A DNA stretch of 64,000 bases. Origin: Ligustrum vulgare. Its lineage: Eukaryota > Streptophyta > Magnoliopsida > Lamiales > Oleaceae. Below, piece by piece: positions 56,172 to 64,000 of this stretch. Location of the stretch: NCBI GenBank assembly GCA_963555705.1, contig OY743190.1, positions 9,399,501-9,463,500 of the forward strand, in the 5' to 3' direction. Numbering within the stretch: the first letter of the stretch is position 1; every line of letters begins with the position of its first letter. The notes under the pieces were generated by a model, which did no database searches, was not told the DNA's origin, and worked only from the letters and a program-made list of their open reading frames with translations. Both the position numbers and the translations under genes were made by a program.

Positions 56172-57201
56172 TTGCCAAGCAATACCGAGATTAATCCAAG
56201 GGAAAATGTGCAAGCCATCACTACAAGAAGTGGAATTCAATTACCAAAAATCGCGGTAAAGCAACAGTTGACACAACCCGAGGTGAAGAAAAAAGGTAAT
56301 GAACATGTTGAGGAGGCGAATGAAAATGATGCAACATCCAAGGAAAGTGGAGAGACATCAACAAAGGTGCCTACTCCGGTGAAAGCTTATGTGCCTCCCA
56401 TTCCTTTTCCTAAAAGACTCCAAAAGCACAAAGTGGATGCACAGTTTGGTAAATTTCTTGAAGTCTTCAAGAAACTTCACATCAACATACCCTTTGCCGA
56501 TGCTTTAGCACAAATGCTTAGCTATGAAAAGTTCATGAAAGATATTCTTTCAAACAAGAGGAGGCTAGAAGATCATGAAACTGTGATGCTCACGGAAGGA
56601 TGCAGTGCCACACTACAAAACAAATTGCCTCCAAAAATCAAATATCCAGGGATTTTTACTATTCCTTGTACTATTAGTGATTTAACTTTTGGAAAAGCAT
56701 TATGTGACCTGGGTGCTAGTATTAATTTGATGCCTTTGTCTATTTTCAGGAGATTGGGCATGGGAGAGGTAAAGCTAACCACGATTTCATTGTAATTGGG
56801 TGATCGCTCTATTAAGCACCCCGCGTGGTATTATTGAGGATGTACTGATCAAGGTGGACAAATTCATCTTCCCCGCCGACTTTATCATTCTTGATATGAA
56901 GGAAGACCTTGATATCCCAATCATCTTGGGAAGGCCTTTCCTAGCAACCGGTCGGGCTCTAATAGATGTGCAAGGAGGAAAATTGATATTGAGGGTTCAA
57001 GATGAGCAAATCACATTCAACATGATGAAATCCATTAAGTATCCCGACGAGGCCAATTCATGCTCCCGAGTAGACATCATTGATCAAGAAGTGGCTACAT
57101 CATTCATCCATGGATCATCTAAGGATCCCCTTGAGACTTGCATTGCTCACTCTATAACCACTAAGGGGGAGGATGATTTAGACATTGGAAGGATGTCATA
57201 A
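56172..57201 (+). pseudogene. protease region, Athila/Tat-type
   Basis: After a Glu/Lys-rich linker and YVPPIPFPKRLQKHK come the retropepsin motifs ALCDLGASINLMPLSIF (catalytic Asp kept), TPRGIIEDVLIKVDKFIFPA and PIILGRPFLATGRALIDV. A Gln-to-stop change at 56793 and a one-base shift near 56820 split it. A further Gln-type stop is at 57199. Confidence 0.9.
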
Positions 57202-57204
57202 CAC

Positions 57205-57493
57205 TTGGAGGCTTCCAAATTTTATCCTTACAAGAAGAGACCGTATTTTGAAGAATTGGGAGAAAGTTCTTCTCCTTCACTACCCTCAATTCAACAATCC
57301 CCAACTCTTGAACTCAAACATCTTCCATCACATTTGAGGTATGCATACTTGGGCGAATATTCTACCCTTCCGGTTATTTTCTCGAATTTGTTGAATGCGG
57401 TGGAGGAAGAAAAACTACTTGAGGTGTTGAAGATGCATAAAATGGCTATTGGGTGGACTATGTCGGATATCAAGGGTATTAGCCCTACTCTAT
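57205..57493 (+). pseudogene. reverse transcriptase N-terminal part, truncated
   Basis: Encodes LKHLPSHLRYAYLGEYSTLP and LLEVLKMHKMAIGWTMSDIK then GISPTL, the conserved entry to Athila/Tat reverse transcriptase. It is cut in mid-motif by the Tekay LTR. Confidence 0.87.
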
Positions 57494-59364
57494 TGTAAGG
57501 CCCGACATCCTTAAATCTTAACTTTATTATTATATAAGTTTCGAGAACATTTTCGAATTTATTTATCGGTACTTCCTATTATAAGAAAAACCATAATATT
57601 TAAGACTTTAAATTTTTCTTGTAAATATATTAATTTATTAAACATAATAACTGTTAAATAAATAAAAATTGTAGACATTTAAAGGAAACATTGCCATATG
57701 TATTATATTATATAAAAAAACATATTATACAATACAAAATCTCTGACACCAGTTTAACTATATTACAACCCATATAGGGCCAAAAATACTGCCCACTATT
57801 TTTCAAAAGTTACCTGTTACAGTTACAAAATTTTGGGCAAAGGTGATGGCATGTCAGTGTCGGAGAGGACATCGCACCCTAATATACATACAGACGCTAT
57901 TTTATTACTTATTTACATGGCCTATTCCACACTTATTATAGTGTGGTCAAAACGGGTCGTAACGGCGTCATGAACATCTGTCAAAATTAAAGTAAAGTCT
58001 TTATATCCTTCAAAGTTATTTACTTTCCTATCCTCATCAGGCGATGTGTAATATTTCGTATAGTGCTCCCGTATATAAGAGACACGCATTGCGGTAAGAT
58101 CGGAAGAAAGGTGAACATCCTTCCTAGTGCGGATAATCTCCTCCTCCCTCAATAGCATCTACAGTATAAAGCATAATAGGTGAACAATAATGTTCAGTAA
58201 ATATGATGGTGCATAATGAGTTACGCAAACATGGGCTCACAATTCCTATTATAATGTACCATAAGAGCTCAAATAAACATGGCCACAATAAGTGCGCTAC
58301 TCATTGCTTGTAAGTCCGTCATTGCCCACCGAGACTCAAGAATTACAAGGTATCCGTCATTGCCCACCGAGACTCGGGAATACCGCACTGGTAAATAATA
58401 TATTCAAATAAGGCCTGGCCTTGTATACAGTGCTCGGCGTGCCAATCCGCAATCCCAAGGTCACCAAGGGATCTCCTGACACAGCCCGTATACTAATGTG
58501 GATTCTTTATACTCTATCATTGACAACCCTTAATGACCATCAGGTGTCTCAAGCAGTATATCTATCCAACATAATATAGTATGGTACACTACGATAGGAA
58601 TTATCAGTCAAAATTATCATGCTAAATCTCAAAGTGAATGACATGGAAACATTCCAAGTTCACTACCAATTATCATTACATAATTAAATCACATAATCAT
58701 TCACGTAATAACAATAACCGCGTAACACAATTAATTTTCATATAATAATAGGCTTTATACTGTAGTTGAGAGCATCGATAATTTACCTCGATAGGGATTT
58801 TTGGGATTATTATCTGCAATAACAATATAAATTAGGTTTACCATAAGTTAATTTAATTAAACCTAATGTTAATTTAAAATAACTTATTTTTGACAACTGA
58901 CTGAAATCCTTGTTCTGTAAAATAAATTATAAAATGTTTAAAACAAGTTGAAATGTGAATTTGTAAACCAAGTAGTTCCGTTTTAATAAAAATAGGGGGG
59001 GTCGACCCCCCTTTATATAAACAGGGGGGGGGCGCTCCCCCCTCCCCTTACTAAAATATGGGTGGTTGGCCCCCCATATAAGAAAAAGAATTGCGGGGGT
59101 CGACCCACCCCCTTATTTTTAGAGGGGGGGGGGGGTCGGCCCCCACCTGGGACAAAGAGAGAAAGTTACCTTCAGTTTCTTCTTTTTCAACGATTTTTAT
59201 TACGAACGGAGTCACATATTTATATGGCGAAAAAGGACTACGCTGAAATTAATATATATTTTTGACCTGGGTAAAAATTGCAATTTGTAATATATATATA
59301 AATTATTATCTTAACATCATAAAAAAAATTTCTATAAAGCATGTAAAATTTTTGGGACGTTACA
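57494..59364 (-). repeat. 3' LTR of the Tekay-type element (family E)
   Basis: 1871 bp, read on the minus strand from TGTAACGTCCCAAAAATTTT to GTCGGGCCTTACA. It contains a duplicated GTCATTGCCCACCGAGACTC (58318 and 58353) and a GC-rich palindromic block (58994-59150). Confidence 0.9.
58994..59150. promoter_or_regulatory. GGGGGTCGACCCCC palindrome block in the Tekay LTR
   Basis: GGGGGGTCGACCCCCC near 58995, CGGGGGTCGACCCACCCCC near 59093, GGGGGGTCGGCCCCCACC near 59131, plus related GGGGGCGCTCCCCCC and GGTTGGCCCCCC. A minus-strand TATATAAA lies at about 59013-59022 inside the block. Very GC-rich compared with the surrounding sequence and able to form strong hairpins. Confidence 0.6.
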
Positions 59365-59385
59365 TTCTCTCCTTCTTAAAGAAAT
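59365..59385 (-). other. polypurine tract of the Tekay-type element
   Basis: The minus strand reads AAGAAGGAGAGAA immediately before the LTR start TGTAACG. Confidence 0.85.
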
Positions 59386-59402
59386 TTCGTCCCGAAATTT
59401 AA

Positions 59403-59540
59403 GACGTACCAAACAACTCTGGATATTTGACCTTCATATCTTCTTCTCTTTCCCACGTTGCTTCTTTGAAATTTTGATTTCTCCATAAAACCTTAAAAAG
59501 CAGAATTCGCTTGTTCCTCAGTTGTTTAACTTCTCGCAGT
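59403..59540 (-). pseudogene. chromodomain, C-terminus of pol
   Basis: Encodes LREVKQLRNKRILLFKVLW then RNQNFKEATWEREEDMK and YPELFGT, the chromovirus chromodomain thought to guide insertion to heterochromatin. The key aromatic positions (F/W and W) are present in modified form. Confidence 0.85.
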
Positions 59541-60340
59541 AAAATTTGAACGGGTCTTTCTTCATATGTTAAATTGGTTTCTAATTTTGGTGGGTTATTA
59601 AGGAGTACATGTGATATATCCGGGACGTATTATCGGAGAGCAGAAACATGGAATACATCATGGATTCGTTCCAATGAAGTGGGAAGATTTAACTTGTAGG
59701 CCACTTTCCCAATACGCTCCAAAACCTCAAATGGCCCAATATATCGAGGACTGAGTTTTCCCCTTTTTCCAAATCTCAACCCTCTCTTCATTGGTGCGAC
59801 TTTTAAAAAGACCTTGTCTCCAACTATAAATTCCTGTGGTCTCCTTCATTTATCAGCATATTTCTTTTAACGATCTTGAGCTGTGGCCAAACGTTGGCGA
59901 ATATCTTTGACTGCATCAAGCATATTTCAAACCAATTTGGGCCCTAATGTCTTGTTTTCTCCAATTTCATCCCAATGTAAGGAGACCTACATTTTCGACC
60001 ATATAAGGCCTCAAAAGGAGCCATTTCAATTGAAGCTTGATAACTATTATTATAGGAAAATTCGACCAATGGTAGATATTTACTCCATTTTCCTTGGAAG
60101 TCTAAAACACATGCTCGCAACATGTCTTCCAAGATTTGGATGGTTCTCTCAGACTGCCCATCTGTTTGAGGATGGAAGGCTGTGCTAAAGGAAAGTCAAG
60201 TCCCTAATGCTTGATGTAATCCTTTCTGAAATGCAGATAGAAAACGGGAGTCTCGATCTGACACTATAGACACAGGTATTCCATGTAAACGAACAATTTC
60301 TTGTACATATAAATGAGCATATTGTTCTGAAGTGAAAGTG
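59541..60340 (-). pseudogene. integrase catalytic C-terminal part and linker
   Basis: The minus strand encodes [40 protein letters not shown] and YGRKCRSP (59965-60132). The GPY-type region follows ([51 protein letters not shown]). Frameshifts and stops interrupt it. Confidence 0.85.
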
Positions 60341-60342
60341 GT

Positions 60343-60789
60343 TCAGACGGGTAAAAAGTGAGCCAACTTAGTTAATCGGTCTACTATGACCCATATGGCG
60401 TCATAATTCTTTTCTGTTCGTGGTAATCCAGTTACAAAATCCATTGTGATCTTTTCCCACTTCCATTCAGGTATCTGTAAGGATTGAAGTGGTCCCACCG
60501 AATGTTGATGTTCGGCTTTCACTTGTTGACAAGTCATGCATTTTTCTAAATATTCTGCAATGTTTCGTTTCATCCTAGGCCACCAAAAAAGAGGTTTAAG
60601 ATCATGATACATTTTTGTGGTGCCTGGGTGAATCGAATATGGTGTGTTGTGAGCTTCAACACAAATTCCAGATATTAAAGTTGACTCGTTGGGTACATAG
60701 ATCCGATTATGAAATAGAATTATTCCATCTTTTGCTATGTGGTACCTTGAGTTCTTTCCATCCAAAATTTGATGTCGAATTCTTTTCAA
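60343..60789 (-). pseudogene. integrase zinc-binding and core start
   Basis: The H2C2 zinc site is visible (HNTPYSIHPGTTKMYHDLK, CMTCQQVKAEH). The core begins WEKITMDFVTGLPRTEKNYD then AIWVIVDRLTKLAHFLPV with the first catalytic Asp residues. Confidence 0.9.
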
Positions 60790-61115
60790 AGTCTTGTTTA
60801 GCAGTTGTTGTTTTTAATACGTTCTTGCAACATTGGTTGAGCTATGAGGTCCATCTTTCTACATATTTCAAGATTAAACATGCTAACTTCTCGTTGTAAG
60901 GGTTTTGGTATACTGATCTCATGTAAAGTCTTTCAACTCAAGGCATCCGCCACCACATTAGCTTTTTCAGGATGATAATTGATGACACAGTCATAATCCT
61001 TTACTAACTCGAGCCATCTTCTTTGTCTCATATTCAACTCTTTTTGAGAAAAAAAATATTTCAAACTTTTATGATCCGTATAAATCTCACAACGTTCTCC
61101 GTAAAGATAATGTCT

Positions 61116-61358
61116 CTAAGTCTTTAGTGAAAATACTACGGCTGCTAGCTCTAAGTCATGAGTAGGGTAGTTTTTCTCATACTCCTTCAATTGGCGTGAT
61201 GCATATGCTATAACCTTACCATTTTGCATCAGAACACATCCTAGTCCATTCTTAGATGCATCACTATACACCACAAATTTCTCATAAGGGGATGGGATAG
61301 TTAGAACTGGAGCAGTAGTCAATTTATTCTTAAGTTCCTGAAAACTTCGTCCAATCAA
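61116..61358 (-). pseudogene. RNase H domain
   Basis: [39 protein letters not shown] (catalytic Asp) and [20 protein letters not shown] (catalytic Glu) are clear. The rest of the domain (to about 60900) continues with breaks. Confidence 0.9.
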
Positions 61359-61485
61359 AAGGTACCCCTTTTCGAGTTAGTCGAGTTCATGGAACTGCAG
61401 TTTTCGAGAACCCTTCCACAAAACGGCGGTAATATCCTGACAATCCTATAAAACTCCGAATTTCTGTAACTGTAGTTGGTCGTGG

Positions 61486-62127
61486 CTAATTCATTACAAC
61501 TTCAATTTTACTTGGGTCCACAGCAATTCCATTAGCAGAAACAATATGACCAAGAAATACTACTTCTTTAAGCCAAAATTCACATTTAGTAAATTTGGCA
61601 AAAAGCTGTTTGTTTCGGAGTATGGATAAAGCTTGACGCAAATATTGAATATGTTCCATCTCATTCTTAGAGTAGATAAGGATATCATCAATAAAGACAA
61701 TAATGAATTTGTCTAAATATTCCTTAAACACTCGATTCATTAAGTCCATGAACGCTGCAGGAGCGTTGGTAAGTCCAAAGGGCATCATAAGAAATTCATA
61801 ATGTCCATACCTAGTACTAAAAGCAGTTTTTGGTATATCTTCCTCCTTAATTTTCAATTGGTGATATCCCGTGTGAAGATCTATTTTGGAAAACACAGTA
61901 GCACCCTGAAGTTGATCAAACAAATCATCTATCCGAGGAAGGGGATACTTATTCTTAATTGTTACCTTATTTAATTCCCGGTAATCAATACACATTCGCA
62001 TGGTCTCGTCCTTTTTCTTTACAAATAAGACTGGTGCACCCCACGGAGAGAAACTTGGGCGAATAAATCCTTGATCCAATAAATCCTGTAGTTGCACTTT
62101 CAACTCTTTAAGTTTCGTGGGAGCCAT
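61486..62127 (-). pseudogene. reverse transcriptase, Gypsy chromovirus
   Basis: A 213-codon frame covers fingers and palm: [73 protein letters not shown] and the catalytic FIDDIL box, then [18 protein letters not shown]. The catalytic residues are intact, but the flanking frames are broken, so no full pol is made. Confidence 0.93.
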
Positions 62128-62313
62128 ACGATATGGGGCTCTTGATATAGGATGCGTATCAGGAATTATATCAATTTTGAAATTAATTTCTCGATCTGGT
62201 GGTAATCCAGATAATTTTTCAGGGAAAACCTCAGGAAATTTCTAAACTATCGAAATTTGATCTAAAGATGTTGAGGGTTCAATTTCAATATTACTGACAT
62301 ATACCTAATAAGC

Positions 62314-62556
62314 TTAATTTCCTTTTCTTAGCATCTTTCTTGCCTGAATGGCAGATACAATAGGAATAGACAAAGGAATGATTGTTCTTTGAAAGGTCAC
62401 TTCTTTTCCATCCAGAAGATGGAAACTGACTGTTTTCTTTAAACAATTTATATTCGCTTGATATTTTGATAGCCAATCCATTCCCAGAATAACATCACAA
62501 TCTTTCATTTCTAGGAGAATGAGGTTCGCAGGTAATACGTTGGAGTCAATCATCAC
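62314..62556 (-). pseudogene. protease C-terminal part
   Basis: NVLPANLILLEMKDCDVILG followed by MDWLSKYQANINC is the family's second protease motif. A frameshift near 62560-62595 separates it from the first part. Confidence 0.88.
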
Positions 62557-62594
62557 CTCATCACCTCACAATTATATACTATCTTATTGGTTCG

Positions 62595-63420
62595 CTATGT
62601 TGGTCCAGATGGAATGACTACATCTAATGCCGAGTTTAAAACGTTGGTTGACAAATGAGCCCTTCTAACCATATTGATAGATATAAAAGAATGGGAAGTC
62701 CTAGAATCAAATAAGGTATAAGCAAAAATTCCAGTTATAGGGAGGTTACCTGCAATAACGGCTGGATCATCATTTGGGGCATTATCGTTAAGTGCAAAGA
62801 TTCTAGCAACAACACGATTCCCATTATTTCTAGGCTTCTCAGTGCATACCCGAGAGTTGTGGCCCTGCTTTCCACAATTATAACAAGTAATACATGGGCC
62901 AACATGAGCTTTGTTACACTTAGGGCATACCGTACCACCCGCTGGCTGATTTTCAGGGCGTAGCTTCTTTCCAGGGTTATACGCTGGAGGTCGAATATTA
63001 TTTCTAAATCCTTTTCTGGGTGGTCCTCTTTTAAAGTTCCCCATATTACCACCTCTTTTCCATTGAGGTCGTTGCGAAAAATTAGGGCGACGCTGCTCCC
63101 GAGCCCTGACTATACGATTCTCTGCTTGTTCCGCTTCCAACTCCCTTTCAGCCACCATTGCAAATGTCATCCCTTGGGTGCCCACTATTTTAACATCTCT
63201 ATATAAATCTGGTTTGAGTCCTTCTAAGAATCGTTCCACCTTATATTCATTTGTACTGACTATGTGGGGAGCAAAGCGAGAGAGTTCTTCAAATTTTCTA
63301 ATATATTCTCCAACAGACATTGTCCCCTGGCGGAGTTGAATAAACTCATTCAGCTTCTGTTGTTTGGAAGTTGTGGTGAAATATTTATTTAGGAAGAGTT
63401 CCTTAAATTGAGCCCAAGTC
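62595..63420 (-). pseudogene. gag and protease start, 5'-truncated
   Basis: The gag homology starts VTWAQFKELFLNKYF at 63424, followed by LNEFIQLRQGTMSVGEYIRK and FEELSRFAPHIV. The knuckle CYNCGKQGHNSRVC is intact. The protease start reads YTLFDSRTSHSFISINMV where the family has DSG, so the active-site Gly is Arg. Sequence upstream of VTWAQ is CACTA-derived. Confidence 0.9.
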
Positions 63421-63464
63421 ACCGTAAATGCATGCCGTAAAAGACCACTTTTATTGTAGTGGAC

Positions 63465-63612
63465 CTTGCTAGGTGTACACACTAGTGAACATACTACCCT
63501 ATGTAAAAGTTGTGGTTCCTTTATTTAAAAGTTAACTAGTTTTAATTACTTCCTTTGTAAGTTTATTATTACAAAAAAAAAAAAAAACTTGAAAATCGTG
63601 CGCTACAAGTAG
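63465..63612 (+). other. possible LTR end of a plus-strand retroelement
   Basis: Ends GTGCGCTACA five bases before a primer-binding site. Its upstream part would be the segment before 52396, since the CACTA-like element separates them. The start of this LTR was not found. Confidence 0.3.
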
Positions 63613-63624
63613 TGGTATCAGAGC
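63613..63624 (+). other. primer-binding site, initiator tRNA-Met
   Basis: TGGTATCAGAGC on the plus strand, opposite to the adjacent Tekay element, so it belongs to a different retroelement that would continue beyond the window. Confidence 0.6.
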
Positions 63625-63835
63625 TTTGGTTTTAAAAGTCTTGCAAAGTAAACCATATAAATATAACGTGACGTCACGTTCCATCCAATAGAGGTCCATG
63701 TTAAATTATCTGTTATTATACAAAAGTATGCGTATACAGAAATAAACATTAATATTACTTGGAATATCATGAAGTTACATAAAACATATACATAAAAACC
63801 ATGGCCTAGGGATATATAGATAGGGGTGGGAATGA
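63625..63835. other. no gene seen
   Basis: AT-rich leader-like sequence with the palindrome AACGTGACGTCACGTT near 63665. Confidence 0.4.
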
Positions 63836-64000
63836 CTAGGACTTAGGATCAATAGGAGCATCATCAGTAGTAAAGTGACTTGTGTGTAATCCAACTCGGG
63901 TAGTCAAGTCTTGAATAGACTGTAACATAGTCGCCGATTCTGGAGAACCATGTCTCGGGTCACTCTCGAGTCAGTCATAAATGATCTCCAGTCTGGAGTC
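63836..64000 (-). CDS. possible C-terminal end of a minus-strand reading frame
   Basis: The minus strand encodes LESDPRHGSPESATMLQSIQ followed by DLTTRVGLHTSHFTTDDAPI and a TAG at the left end. One TGA lies near 63965 in the same frame. The composition is protein-like but the family is not recognised; a transposon-related protein is possible. Confidence 0.22.

Larger units (their letters stand above)
53178..57493 (+). mobile_element. Athila/Tat-type Gypsy element, 5' part only
   Basis: The 5' LTR, primer site, gag, protease and the first part of reverse transcriptase are present on the plus strand. The element stops abruptly at 57493 where the Tekay LTR begins, and no 3' part appears in the window. 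Many breaks are C-to-T changes making stops (for example Gln codons at 56793 and 57199), typical of methylated, silenced copies. Confidence 0.88.
57494..63420 (-). mobile_element. Tekay/Del-type chromovirus, 3' part
   Basis: Minus-strand Gypsy element with its 3' LTR (57494-59364), chromodomain, integrase, RNase H, reverse transcriptase, protease and most of gag. It stops inside gag at 63420, next to the CACTA-like right end, so the 5' LTR and gag start are missing. The left flank TCTAT is its target copy; the partner is lost. Confidence 0.9.
52396..63461. mobile_element. CACTA-like element enclosing two truncated Gypsy elements
   Basis: The left end reads CATTACAACAAAGTTAGC (family form CACTACAA) and the right end, complemented, CACTACAATAAAAGTGG. 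A 3-bp GAC lies outside both ends (52393-52395 and 63462-63464), the CACTA duplication size. Both subterminal regions hold the word GCATGCCGTAAA or variants (four or more at 52430-52545, one at 63430-63442). Only about 0.8 kb at the left and 40 bp at the right belong to the element. No transposase was found. The alternative is two separate CACTA relics. Confidence 0.6.

Noticed and set aside
57494..59364. LTR taken as the missing 3' end of the Athila/Tat element
   Set aside because: Its sequence does not match the family D LTR, and the adjacent polypurine tract and chromodomain are on the minus strand, so it belongs to the Tekay element.
63660..63680. AACGTGACGTCACGTT palindrome as an enhancer
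   Set aside because: Single copy, with no transcription unit beside it that can be shown.

Overview
This is AT-rich nuclear DNA from a flowering plant, most likely a eudicot. The evidence is the set of plant-type transposons: Tork-like Copia, Tekay-type chromovirus, Athila/Tat-type Gypsy, plant Helitrons, Tourist-like MITEs and CACTA ends. Long microsatellites, TATA boxes of plant form and GT-AG-like exon edges agree with this. I see no operons, ribosome binding sites, CRISPR arrays, rRNA or tRNA genes. It is a gene-poor, repeat-rich block in which insertions sit inside insertions.

Layout: 1-4.5 kb is the least repetitive part and holds weak gene evidence: a possible terminal exon at 35-172, two fragments of one unrecognised plant protein at 1320-2123, and possible minus-strand exons at 2610-3507. 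From 4.5 to 9.5 kb there is a Tourist-like MITE, a complete Helitron, and a MITE split by a solo LTR with a perfect 5-bp target duplication. From 9.5 to 18.2 kb there are ACC-rich composite repeats and a Gypsy-type LTR split by a small LTR element whose only gene is a retropepsin-like protein. A second Helitron occupies 18.2-19.8 kb. From 23.3 to 26.9 kb there is a three-layer nest: solo LTR, another solo LTR, then a MITE.

A Tork-like Copia element on the minus strand fills 31.7-37.7 kb. It is followed by a third, less complete Helitron and the best protein-gene candidate, a glycine-rich protein near 39.6 kb. A large plus-strand Copia element (41.15-51.12 kb) has well-kept LTRs but a strongly decayed interior with a foreign repeat inside. 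At 52.4-63.46 kb, CACTA-like ends with matching GAC flanks enclose a 5' part of an Athila/Tat element, which is cut by a 3' part of a Tekay chromovirus.

No working pathway is encoded here. All recognisable pol genes carry stops, frameshifts or lost catalytic residues. The most interesting pattern is that five unrelated LTR families each carry their own cluster of CpG-centred palindromic words, three built on GTCGAC and several close to the predicted LTR TATA box. Second is the retropepsin-only LTR element. Third is a recurring composite of a short-word array joined to an ACC-rich tract. All boundaries and homologies were read by eye; no alignments or database searches were run.
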